A stretch of 64,000 bases of DNA from Rhizobium metallidurans (GTDB lineage: Bacteria; Pseudomonadota; Alphaproteobacteria; Rhizobiales; Rhizobiaceae): the NCBI RefSeq assembly GCF_014196505.1, contig NZ_JACIDW010000002.1:310001-374000 (forward strand), read 5' to 3'. The translations under genes and the position numbers were made by a program. Positions 50,656 through 57,488 of the stretch are shown here, piece after piece (position 1 is the first letter of the stretch; each line of letters begins with the position of its first letter). Below the pieces are notes generated by a model. That model ran no database searches. It had not been told where the DNA came from and saw nothing but the letters and a program-made list of their open reading frames with translations.

Positions 50656-51110
50656 ACCTTACCCCGCGAAGTGATGCGGATCGGGCGCGCGGTAAGGCGC
50701 TTCACCTCAGCCGCCCATCGGCGTTGCTCCTGGCGGCAATAGGCAATTTCCGCCAACACGGCCTCTTCGCCGATCAGCATCGTGACGCCCTGCAGGGAAG
50801 CCGCCTCGTCCCAAAGCCACAAGGCGTCGGTGGCGTGCGCCAGCGCCGCGAAACGCGGCATGGTGATATCGTGCGCCTTGCTCTCGGCGGTGTAGGCGTC
50901 GAGCGTCGCCTTGTTGATCGACGGAAGACCGAGATACTGCGCCATCCGGGCCGCGATCGTCGGGCGATCGTAGGGGCACTCGCGGATAGCTCGAGCCATG
51001 GCCCGCTTCAACTTGGCGCGATAACGGTCAAGATCGAGCTTCTGCGCCGGGTCGCGGACGGGAAAGACGGGCTCAAGGAAGAAGTCGAGCTGGGTGTGGT
51101 CGCGCTTCAT
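50652..51110 (-). CDS. Hypothetical protein between ParB-like and transposase genes
   Basis: 152 residues: MKRDHTQLDFFLEPVFPVRD, then a helical HTH-like part (RAIRECPYDRPTIAARMAQY, SINKATLDAYTAESKAHDIT, RFAALAHATDALWLWDEAAS) that recalls a lambda-repressor-like domain. Overlaps transposase and ParB-like genes. It is likely a DNA-binding accessory of transposition; this is inferred from place and fold pattern only. Confidence 0.65.
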   Translation of the reverse strand: MKRDHTQLDFFLEPVFPVRDPAQKLDLDRYRAKLKRAMARAIRECPYDRPTIAARMAQYLGLPSINKATLDAYTAESKAHDITMPRFAALAHATDALWLWDEAASLQGVTMLIGEEAVLAEIAYCRQEQRRWAAEVKRLTARPIRITSRGKV

Positions 51111-51934
51111 TCGGCGGCCTCCAGGAAGGAGACATCGCGCTTGTCGCCGATGTGGTTGAGGACGCGAAGCAGCGTGTCGTCATCGGCTTTGTCGAGCAGC
51201 TTGCAGACCTTCGCGAAGATTGCCTCCTGCAGATCGACGGGCAGCTTCTTCACGACCGGCTTGTCCGATGCGAGTATCGCCTTCAGGTCGGGCTCATACT
51301 GTAACGCCTTGGCAATGCCGGTCTGCTCGGCCTCAGGCATGCTGGCCAGCTTCAGGAGCTGCTTCTGGTCGTGCTCGTAGGCAGTTCCGCGTAAGGCGGC
51401 GCGCAACATCGGGTGCAGTTTCTGCCCGATCGCCGAGATGCGCTTGTAGGTCGCGGCGGCAATCCCGAGGCGCTCTTGAACCCGCTGTGAAAGCTCCCTT
51501 CCGGGCGAAAAAATAACTGGCTCATCGTGAGCCTGTTTTTTCGGGCGCCCACCCTTCGGATCGATTTTGCCGTGTCTGTCCTCGAATATTTCGCGGAACT
51601 TCATGACGAATACCGCGCGATCGAGCGCCGAGAGGTCGTTACGGAAAAGGTTCTCCGAGATCTCGATCAACTGAGCCTCTGCAGCGTCTGCTGAGACAAT
51701 GACGGCCTCAATTTCGGGCCATTCATTCATCCGCGCCGCTTCAAGCCGATGCCCACCAGCAACCAACGTGTAAGGTGTCGCACCTCCGCCAGCAGCAGGT
51801 GTCGAGCGAACGGTGATCGGATTGATCAGGCCGCGATCGACCATCGACCCGGCAATCGCCGCTGCATGTTCCATATCGACCGGGCGCGCGCGATCGCCGA
51901 CAAGGATTTGTGTAAGTGGAATGGACTTGAGCAT
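51107..51934 (-). CDS. ParB N-terminal domain protein, early operon
   Basis: 275 residues. The ParB/Spo0J N-terminal domain is clear: MLKSIPLTQILVGDRARPVD, LINPITVRSTPAAGGG, VAGGHRLEAARMNEWPEIEA and EISENLFRNDLSALDRAVFV (the arginine-rich ENxxR motif is ENLFRND). It lacks the parS-type arrangement and a ParA partner. Upstream of the transposase; in related phages of alphaproteobacteria a ParB-like gene also lies there, as I recall. It may bind phage ends or CTP/NTP, but neither is shown. Confidence 0.82.
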   Translation of the reverse strand: MLKSIPLTQILVGDRARPVDMEHAAAIAGSMVDRGLINPITVRSTPAAGGGATPYTLVAGGHRLEAARMNEWPEIEAVIVSADAAEAQLIEISENLFRNDLSALDRAVFVMKFREIFEDRHGKIDPKGGRPKKQAHDEPVIFSPGRELSQRVQERLGIAAATYKRISAIGQKLHPMLRAALRGTAYEHDQKQLLKLASMPEAEQTGIAKALQYEPDLKAILASDKPVVKKLPVDLQEAIFAKVCKLLDKADDDTLLRVLNHIGDKRDVSFLEAAE

Positions 51935-51937
51935 GGA

Positions 51938-52294
51938 TTATGCTGCTTCCTCTTGGGCGACGATCAGGGTGAGCAGCTCGCGGGCGTGCGTCTTGATCGC
52001 CTGATAGTGGTTGGCAAAACGGGGATACTGCAGGCGGGCGTCGATGGTGCGCAGCGCTCGGTTGATGGCCTCGCGGGAACGCTCCTCCATCTCGACGACC
52101 CGACGCTTCGGCCAGCCGCATTCACGGATCATCAGGTGCATGACGACTTGCCGGGCGAGAGCGGCATCAAACCACTCGTGCGGCGGGTCTAGGATGTCCG
52201 CAGCCGAGAGGTGCGGAAACCCATCGCGCACCGCGATGGTGCAGACATGCATGCAAGCTTCGTAAACGGCCTTCTGGTCGAAGCGGTTCAACAT
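51938..52294 (-). CDS. Hypothetical early protein
   Basis: 118 residues from MLNRFDQKAVYEACMHVCTI. Helical, with FPHLSAADILDPPHEWFDAA, RQVVMHLMIRECGWPKRRVV and REAINRALRTIDARLQYPRF. The middle (HEWFDAALARQVVMHLMIRE) resembles a DnaA domain IV-type helix pattern (RQVAMYLxRE), with a following helix that could bind DNA, so a DnaA-like DNA-binding fold is possible. The ATG overlaps the stop of the small membrane gene (TGATG). Confidence 0.62.
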   Translation of the reverse strand: MLNRFDQKAVYEACMHVCTIAVRDGFPHLSAADILDPPHEWFDAALARQVVMHLMIRECGWPKRRVVEMEERSREAINRALRTIDARLQYPRFANHYQAIKTHARELLTLIVAQEEAA

Positions 52295-52446
52295 CAGAAC
52301 GCCCTCGACACGATCGAAGCGATTGCTGCCGCCAAACCGGCCAGGACTACGCAAAACAAAAGTACCTGGTCGGCTACGCGGCACACTGGAGACAATGAAG
52401 GAATGAAGGGATTGCGGGTGCCTATTTCGTTACGACGTTTCGGCAT
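52294..52446 (-). CDS. Tiny early membrane protein
   Basis: 50 residues: MPKRRNEIGTRNPFIPSLSP then one hydrophobic segment (VLLFCVVLAGLAAAIASIVS). A near-consensus GGAGG lies 8 nt before the ATG, and its stop overlaps the next start, so it is very likely expressed. One membrane segment with a basic N-terminus; function unknown. Confidence 0.62.
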   Translation of the reverse strand: MPKRRNEIGTRNPFIPSLSPVCRVADQVLLFCVVLAGLAAAIASIVSRAF

Positions 52447-52501
52447 TGGCGAGGCCTCCGAAATGCGAGAGGGTCGGACGATCAGAAATGAGGGAAAGGA
52501 A

Positions 52502-52969
52502 ATGGAGATGCCGGAAGACCGGTTGACGCGAGAGCAGCTGTTGGAGGCGAGATTGAGCACCCTCGAAAGGCGGGTGGAGCAGCTGGAAGGCTGGACCGGC
52601 GCCGATGAAGATGGCGACCCAATGGCAGCCGACGTGTCGGTTGCCGAGGAGCTGATCGTTTTGAGAAAGCTGGTCACGCATCTCATCAGGATGCTCGACT
52701 TCACGTTTCCGGATTTTACGGTAGACCGCTTCCGCAACGCGCTGGACATGGTCGACGAGCAGGAAAGACGGCTTGCAAAGGAACGCAAGCTGGATGCGGT
52801 GGACATTGATCCCGCCTGGGACGAACGAATGAGGCGCATCATCGTGGAGCACCTTCCGATTCCGGTACCGAACGATCGGCATCCGCAAAGGCGGACGCGA
52901 ACATTTCGGCCAACTGTCGTGGGGAGTGAAACCGATGAAGAGCCATCTGCGCCCGGATCTGACGAATAG
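52502..52969 (+). CDS. Coiled-coil protein on the opposite strand within the early region
   Basis: 155 residues from MEMPEDRLTREQLLEARLST. Coiled coil at the start (ARLSTLERRVEQLEGW), an acidic linker (TGADEDGDP), a helical core (SVAEELIVLRKLVTHLIRML, RNALDMVDEQERRLAKERKL) and a disordered C-terminus. Third codon positions are strongly GC, as in real genes here; the opposite frame (52430-52888) reads His/Cys-rich and is rejected. AGGGAAAGGA precedes the ATG, with other ATGs upstream in frame. It runs against the early operon and a + strand terminator follows at 53398. Confidence 0.65.
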   Translation: MEMPEDRLTREQLLEARLSTLERRVEQLEGWTGADEDGDPMAADVSVAEELIVLRKLVTHLIRMLDFTFPDFTVDRFRNALDMVDEQERRLAKERKLDAVDIDPAWDERMRRIIVEHLPIPVPNDRHPQRRTRTFRPTVVGSETDEEPSAPGSDE

Positions 52970-53030
52970 ATGCTCGTCGGATCGCCAGCAGTCGGCGCGC
53001 CTCGTCGTGATCGTACGTCATGGCGTCCAT
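52839..53030 (-). CDS. Small helical early protein
   Basis: 63 residues from MDAMTYDHDEARRLLAIRRA. Helical and basic (SIRQIRAQMALHRFHSPRQL, AEMFASAFADADRSVPE). The ATG overlaps the Ner-like stop (TGATG), so it is coupled. Its 3' part overlaps the plus-strand gene antisense by 131 bp. Reality is likely but not certain. Confidence 0.55.
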   Translation of the reverse strand: MDAMTYDHDEARRLLAIRRASIRQIRAQMALHRFHSPRQLAEMFASAFADADRSVPESEGAPR

Positions 53031-53377
53031 CACGCGGCCTCCTGCGAAGTGGTACCCGTCTCGTGCTTCTCACGTCGAGCGCGCATGCTCGGAGGTCGCG
53101 CATAGTTCTCAGGCGGCTGCGGGCTGCGGCGCTGACCGTCTGCGTGATAACGGGTTCTCCACAGATGCTCGGGACGACGGCGAAGTGCCGCTGCGATCGC
53201 CCGCTCTCCCGCAAGATTAGCCTGCTGCAGCGTGTTGCCGCATGTGCCGAGCGAGAGCCGGTAATCTCTATCGATACTGGTGAGCGTTAAACCCGCCTCA
53301 GACAGGAGACGCTTGACACGGTTCATCTCGTCAAGGCGCAGTTTCGCTGCCTTGTCCGCGGTGCGGTCATGGTGCAT
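53030..53377 (-). CDS. ner: Ner-like early regulator
   Basis: 115 residues; GAGGAA precedes the ATG. The Ner/Nlp (SfsB-like) DNA-binding pattern is visible: LSEAGLTLTSIDRDYRLSLG, CGNTLQQANLAGERAIAAAL, RRRPEHLWRTRYHADGQRRS. Mu Ner turns down early and repressor promoters after induction. First gene of the leftward early operon, facing the repressor gene across the operator region. Confidence 0.8.
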   Translation of the reverse strand: MHHDRTADKAAKLRLDEMNRVKRLLSEAGLTLTSIDRDYRLSLGTCGNTLQQANLAGERAIAAALRRRPEHLWRTRYHADGQRRSPQPPENYARPPSMRARREKHETGTTSQEAA

Positions 53378-53397
53378 GGTATTCCTCGTTGTGAACG

Positions 53398-53423
53398 GGG
53401 AGGCCCTAGCCGGCCTCCCTTTT
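53398..53423 (+). terminator. Plus-strand terminator before the repressor
   Basis: GGGAGGCC / GGCCTCCC, 8-bp perfect stem with a 6-nt loop followed by TTTT. On + it would end transcripts from the opposite-strand gene (52502-52969) before they enter the repressor. On minus the same hairpin is in the leader of the early operon. Confidence 0.65.
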
Positions 53424-53459
53424 CATGGGTGATTTGGTCTATGAACATAGAAAGGGATA

Positions 53460-53506
53460 TAGCCATTTCTGGCCACTTGCAACAGAAAAGTGGCCATAAG
53501 TGGCTA
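53460..53506. promoter_or_regulatory. Repressor operator with four half-sites
   Basis: TAGCCATTT and TGGCCACTT are followed by AAGTGGCCA and AAGTGGCTA: two direct pairs forming one large inverted repeat with a 9-bp centre. It lies between the repressor start (53517) and the early operon. A TTGCAA in the centre and TATATC nearby could be promoter parts for minus. Confidence 0.75.
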
Positions 53507-53516
53507 TCGAAATTAG

Positions 53517-54107
53517 ATGAGTGAGTTGGCCGACAGAATACGTATTGCCGCCAAACGGGTCGGCGGTCTGAACCGCCTCGCCCAGCAGATCGAGGTACCT
53601 CGAAAAACGCTAGGCAATTGGCTCGCGGGAACCAGCCCGAAACCGGACGCTGTACGGAAAATTGCTTCAGTCAGCGACGTTAGCCTTGATTGGTTGATCA
53701 GTGGCGAAGGCGATCCCGACGAAGACGGTTACGCCGTTCTGGCTCGAAGAACTGACAAAAAGATTCAGGACCAGATGTCTCCGGAGGAGTTCTCCGAGGG
53801 ACTTCGTCGAGGCTTGGAACGTTTGACCGGTAGCAACCAACCCACGCCTGCCCAACCTTCAGTGGACGTAAAGCGCGAGGTGATCCGAGCAGTTCGCCAG
53901 ACGTATGATGATGCGGCGGTTACGGCCGCAGGGGATGATATTGCGCTTGTTGCCATGGATATTTTCGCAACGCTGACGAGCCGAGTGCGTGACATCGATG
54001 ACGAAAGCGAAGTCCGCATGGTCCTCACTCATCTGATCCACCATCTGAAGCATGACTTGCGAGAGGCAGCGCGCAATCCAGGTCACGGGAAACGCGAGGC
54101 CTCATGA
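53517..54107 (+). CDS. Phage repressor, XRE-type HTH
   Basis: 196 residues. N-terminal helix-turn-helix (about 14-38: GGLNRLAQQIEVPRKTLGNW), then a charged linker (SPEEFSEGLRRGLERLTGSN) and a helical C-terminal part (AVTAAGDDIALVAMDIFATL, VRMVLTHLIHHLKHDLREAA). There is no S24/LexA peptidase domain, so RecA-driven cleavage is not expected. It is divergent from the Ner-led early operon over a four-part operator. The ribosome site is poor; the gene may have a short leader or be translated at low level. The position is that of Mu c. Confidence 0.85.
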   Translation: MSELADRIRIAAKRVGGLNRLAQQIEVPRKTLGNWLAGTSPKPDAVRKIASVSDVSLDWLISGEGDPDEDGYAVLARRTDKKIQDQMSPEEFSEGLRRGLERLTGSNQPTPAQPSVDVKREVIRAVRQTYDDAAVTAAGDDIALVAMDIFATLTSRVRDIDDESEVRMVLTHLIHHLKHDLREAARNPGHGKREAS

Positions 54108-54274
54108 TTGTTCAACCATGTTTGGAAACACGCGAATCTGGAGCAGAGCCGAGCGCGCCCGGTCTGCCCGACCAGGTCATCCGCATCGACGATGTAAGGA
54201 GAGAAGCAAAGGCTTCAGCAAGACTTGGGTTTAATGCACTATTCGATCAGCTTACGGACGCCCTCAAACTCTAA
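54104..54274 (+). CDS. 56-residue protein coupled to the repressor
   Basis: The ATG overlaps the repressor stop (ATGA), so translation is probably coupled. Sequence: MIVQPCLETRESGAEPSAPG, an arginine/alanine-rich helix (VRREAKASARLGFNALFDQL), end TDALKL. Its C-terminal part is amphipathic. A hairpin follows 32 bp later. It could modify repressor stability or action, but no family is recognised. Confidence 0.6.
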   Translation: MIVQPCLETRESGAEPSAPGLPDQVIRIDDVRREAKASARLGFNALFDQLTDALKL

Positions 54275-54306
54275 GCAAGTATTTTTAAGCTATCGTACAC
54301 TACCAC

Positions 54307-54327
54307 CGGAAGGCAATCCGCCTTCCG
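54307..54327 (+). terminator. Hairpin after the repressor operon
   Basis: CGGAAGGC / GCCTTCCG with a 5-nt loop, 32 bp past the 56-codon ORF stop. No T run follows on +; it may need other factors. Confidence 0.45.
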
Positions 54328-55018
54328 TGTGCAAGGTAAACGCGAGTTATTCTAGGAATGCTTTTCATGCCTGCCCCACTGCAATTCCGGCAGACGGCGC
54401 CGGAGCCGGGGGTTGAACACGTGCCACTCAGACACGCCGAAGCGCCTTTAGCCGAAGCCTGGACATAGCGCATCGCCCCCGGCCGATAAGGCCACGGCGA
54501 ATGCGCCAGCCGCTTAGCTGCGCATGCGTTCGGCCGCCGCTGTCGCGGCGCGCCTATGAGTGATCAGGGTGTTCAAGCCCACTGTGATTTATAGAAATAC
54601 GACCGCAGCGGGCAACCGCTAATATCCACCAACGCTGATGAGGGTTAACGCTCGATCGCTGATAATTTCTCGACAGGCGTTTCAATTCTGTAAGAGACTG
54701 AAATCGTTACGTTTGTGCCTACATTCACCCAATTTTCTCAGCGTGATAAAATCTAAATTGGAAAAACGGGCGGTTTCCGCCGCAAACTCGACGAGTGGCG
54801 GCGAGTTCTCACAGCTCCATCGATCGTTAAATATCAATGGTTTGAAGAGGCGCTGAAGCGCTGTTGAAGGATTTTCGGTGTTCTGCATGGTGCAGGTTGC
54901 GCCAAACGCGATCCCGACGCCGAGCCGCAAATCTTGCCCAGCGGAGCTGTCAAAAGTTTTCGGTCGGGTTTCCCGGCAGTCACACTGCAATCACCTGATT
55001 TATAACGTTTTTCCGCGC
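54328..55018. other. Left-end region without a clear gene; structured
   Basis: Nearly 700 bp. Parts fold well: GCGCATCGCC with GGCGAATGCGC around inner GGCC/GGCC (about 54468-54506), a GC-rich hairpin near 54540, and AACTCG/CGAGTT near 54785. Short ORFs on both strands (54638-54856 +, 54682-54990 -) lack ribosome sites and family-like sequence. A small RNA or an immunity-linked RNA near the left end is possible. I see no tmRNA tag or 6S-like hallmark that I can defend. Confidence 0.4.
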
Positions 55019-55074
55019 ATTCCCGGATAATCCCGGTTGATCCCACGTATTCCGGATACTGGTGTCAAACAACA
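55019..55074. other. Phage left end, transposase-binding candidates
   Basis: Reading inward: TGTTG, TTTGACACC, then two copies of a roughly 19-bp direct repeat (TATCCGGAATACG and TATCCGGGAATGCG). The first copy with TTTGACAC matches the opposite end in pattern and spacing. These probably correspond to the Mu L1/L2 sites. Confidence 0.6.
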
Positions 55075-55079
55075 GCCCT
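55075..55079. repeat. Target-site duplication, copy at phage left end
   Basis: GCCCT directly after the CA terminus at 55074, identical to 15774-15778. Host sequence TTTGCGTTTT, the tail of the tRNA terminator, follows. Confidence 0.85.
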
Positions 55080-55281
55080 TTTGCGTTTTGGGCTGCGGTT
55101 ACAACAGCGTTTGCCAGACCAGGTGCTTCAGAATTCGCAGCATCGAGCGCGATGCTCGACCAATTGCAGCCGAGTGAGGCAGAGCTGTGATAATTAAAAG
55201 CTGCGCTGAATTGCCTCCAAGCTGATTGACAGAGGACGCTTTGTTCGCAATGCGGCTCGCGTCAAGGTTGGGGAATCTTTT

Positions 55282-55764
55282 ATGCATAAAACAACTATCG
55301 CGGCATCGGCCCTCGCCGTGCTGCTAAGTTCCTGCGTCCAGTCCAGCACCATGCGGGTCTCGAGAAACCAAATGATCATCCAGACGAGCGCGGAGCCGAT
55401 GTGCGGCAGTGTTGGCGCGGCTAAGGCGGCACAGAAACAGGCTGCCGTCGAGACCATCAAGGCGGGCTACGATCGCTACATCATCACGTCAGCAGCAGCG
55501 GCGAACAACGTCACCGCAACCCAGATGCCAGGAAACTACGATACCTATGGCACCATCAACTCCTATGGCGGATACGGCACGGTCAATGCGACGACAACCT
55601 ATACGCCAGGGCCGATCATCTACGGTGGTTCGCACGACCAGTCCATTGGGATCGTAATGTTCAAGGATGGCGAACCAGGCAGCAGCCAGGCTATATCCGC
55701 TCGTGACGTCCTTGGCCCCAAATGGGCGGCGATCGTCAAGGATGGAGTGAATCTCTGCAATTAG
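55282..55764 (+). CDS. Lipoprotein of unknown function
   Basis: 160 residues. Signal with lipobox LLSSC (MHKTTIAASALAVLLSSCVQ), Cys at 18 for lipidation. The mature part has MIIQTSAEPMCGSVGAAKAA, a Tyr/Gly/Thr-rich low-complexity middle (NYDTYGTINSYGGYGTVNAT) and ends with ISARDVLGPKWAAIVKDGVN, a second Cys near the end. GGGGAAT lies before the ATG. It is host-side, the first gene after the phage; such proteins occur in rhizobial genomes, as I recall. The gap 55765-55913 shows nothing. Confidence 0.75.
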   Translation: MHKTTIAASALAVLLSSCVQSSTMRVSRNQMIIQTSAEPMCGSVGAAKAAQKQAAVETIKAGYDRYIITSAAAANNVTATQMPGNYDTYGTINSYGGYGTVNATTTYTPGPIIYGGSHDQSIGIVMFKDGEPGSSQAISARDVLGPKWAAIVKDGVNLCN

Positions 55765-55913
55765 TGGCCCGCTCGAGCAAAGCATGGCCGATAGCGCAAC
55801 GGGCTCATCGTTCGATCGCGGCTAGCGCTGTAAGATGCTCGGATTGTCCGGTGGCGCGCACGTTCGGGGTTGAGCCTTGCGTCACCTTTCAATGCCCGAG
55901 CGCCCCTTTAGCC

Positions 55914-56834
55914 TCACACGCCCCCCACCGCCTCGGCCACCGCGATCTCCGCCATCTTCAGCGCCGCTTCGCGGCTCCTGGCGGCGGCGATGAAGCGGCC
56001 GTTGTGGCAGAAGCTGGCGCCTTCAACGCCGCTTGCGGCTTCGAGGTCGCCGTTTGTGAGGCCCGCCCAGGCGGCCGGCAGGTCGGCGCGCAGCGTAAAA
56101 CCTTCCTCCTCGCGGCGGATGCCGGTCACGCACCAGTCCTTGTCGCGCGGGTGGACGACGAAGAGCAGGTGGTCGGCGCCGGCCTTGACGATGGCGGGGC
56201 GGAAGGGCATGCCCATTGGCAGTTCCAGCACGCGGCTTTCGCCGGCAGCGATGATCGCCTTGTGCACCAGCGCCTCCGCCCTGCGCTTCGCGGCGCTCTT
56301 TGAGATCCGCGCCTCGACGAAGCTGCGCGCGATGGCGAGGGCTTCGTGAAAGGCGCGGTCGTCGGCGCCGGGATCGGTCTCGTCGAAGACCGGCTTCAGC
56401 GTTTCCAGGAGTGCCGGCAGCGTCAGCCCGGCAAGCGGCCCGGAGGGGCTGAGCGCGCCATTGTCGGTAAGATCGATCGGCAGCACGAAGCTGCCGTCGA
56501 AAGAGGCGTGGATATCATCGATATCGTCCTCGGGAATATCGGATGCGGCCAGATAATCGCGCCCGTAATGCTTCCAGATCAGGCCGAACGAGCTGTAGGG
56601 CTGGCCGTCCTCGCGCAGCGGCGCGCCACGCTGGTGGTGGTCGAATATGCGCGCCTCGGCGTCATAGGCGCCGCCGACATCGTAGATGATCCGGTCGGCC
56701 CCCGGCGTGATCCATTCCGGCGCACGGCTCCGCATGATCCGCGCCTCGGGAAAGAGCTTCGTCAGAATGACGGTGGAGAGCAGTTCGTCGGCATGGAAGC
56801 CACCGGAATGCGTGACGAGAAATTCAGGTTTCAT
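55914..56834 (-). CDS. MYG1-family (UPF0160) metal-dependent hydrolase
   Basis: 306 residues from MKPEFLVTHSGGFHADELLS. HSGGFHADE and the downstream IYDVGGAYD, FDHHQRGAPL motifs are the DHH-type metal centre of the MYG1/GAMP family, in which eukaryotic members are 3'-5' RNA exonucleases. DRAFHEALAIARSFVEARI and SRVLELPMGMPFRPAIVK follow as in the family. The 51 upstream codons of the open frame are rejected because the family starts here. A short upstream gap (56835-57127) has small palindromes only. Confidence 0.87.
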   Translation of the reverse strand: MKPEFLVTHSGGFHADELLSTVILTKLFPEARIMRSRAPEWITPGADRIIYDVGGAYDAEARIFDHHQRGAPLREDGQPYSSFGLIWKHYGRDYLAASDIPEDDIDDIHASFDGSFVLPIDLTDNGALSPSGPLAGLTLPALLETLKPVFDETDPGADDRAFHEALAIARSFVEARISKSAAKRRAEALVHKAIIAAGESRVLELPMGMPFRPAIVKAGADHLLFVVHPRDKDWCVTGIRREEEGFTLRADLPAAWAGLTNGDLEAASGVEGASFCHNGRFIAAARSREAALKMAEIAVAEAVGGV

Positions 56835-57127
56835 GCGGCGGCGCCCTCTTGTCTGCGGATCATCCGCATATGCAGGCACCAGATAGCCGTTGGCGCATAT
56901 GACCTCAACCCGCGCGCGGCGCATTTTCATGCACTGATGCTGCACTGCATCATGCAATCGGATGGGTTGCCGCACGTCGCAGGCCATGTCCTTGAACCCG
57001 GCCGAAGGTTAAGGTTTGCTTTCATGCGGACATCCTGAATATCACGAAACGGTGAATTTTACGCTTGCCATCGGCAAAAGCCCGCGCGAGTATCACCGTC
57101 TAAGCATGATAGTGACGGGAACCACAC

Positions 57128-57352
57128 GTGCCTAAAACGGGAATAATAGCGGTATCCGGGACATCCATGTCCCACCAGTGCATTTTCACGGCCGATGACG
57201 GTGGCGGTAAAATCCGCGGCTGTCCGCGCTTTCTCGGAATGATCTTCGGGAAGCCGAGCGTGCGCCTCGCCGACACGGCGAACGGAAGATGGGCCTCCAT
57301 CGAACTCGGCAAGGTGGATCGACGCGGCAATGCGACGTTTCGCTGGCGCTAG
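57128..57352 (+). CDS. Possible small protein, GTG start
   Basis: 74 codons from a GTG, with GGGA 8 nt upstream: PKTGIIAVSGTSMSHQCIFT, GGGKIRGCPRFLGMIFGKPS and ELGKVDRRGNATFRWR. The composition is protein-like with beta-type pattern, but a frame on the other strand is also open. No family recognised. Listed because the 350-bp stretch upstream of ku would otherwise be empty. Confidence 0.3.
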   Translation: MPKTGIIAVSGTSMSHQCIFTADDGGGKIRGCPRFLGMIFGKPSVRLADTANGRWASIELGKVDRRGNATFRWR

Positions 57353-57488
57353 CATCGTCTGACCTTCATGTGCTGCCCGACATCAAATGGATGTGGCGCC
57401 TGACACGAGGGAACAAAATCCGCGCTCCGGCCGTTGAAACGGCATCGCCGTATTGCGGCTTGGAGGGGCGCGAAGGCGCCGGCATCGG

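Larger units (their letters stand above)
15779..55074 (-). mobile_element. Complete Mu-like transposable prophage, 39,296 bp
   Basis: Termini read TGTAGCC... at the window-left end and TGTTGTTTGAC... (complement) at the window-right end, flanked by GCCCT repeats. The phage's own left end is at window right. Gene order follows Mu: repressor, Ner, transposase A, ATPase B, middle genes, Mor, lysis, heads (terminase to capsid), sheath, tube, tape measure, baseplate, fibre. No tyrosine or serine integrase was seen. No Gam, Gin or Mom/Com homologue was recognised. All core genes are full length with tight start/stop overlaps, so the phage may still be functional. Confidence 0.95.

Noticed and set aside
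52430-52888. 152-codon minus-strand frame in the early region
   Set aside because: His/Cys/Arg-rich composition; the opposite strand reads as a normal protein.
54361-54600. Two-piece tmRNA or 6S RNA
   Set aside because: No tag-peptide frame, no T-arm/CCA pairing and no 6S bulge pattern that I could defend.
54682-54990. 102-codon minus-strand frame near the phage left end
   Set aside because: No ribosome site, irregular composition, no recognisable motif.
15805-55069. Phage ends at the TTTGACAC inverted motifs
   Set aside because: No matching 5-bp flanks at those positions; the outer TGT ends have GCCCT on both sides, so the motifs are internal binding sites.
56936-56953. TGATGC/GCATCA palindrome upstream of the MYG1-family gene
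   Set aside because: Short and imperfectly placed; likely chance.
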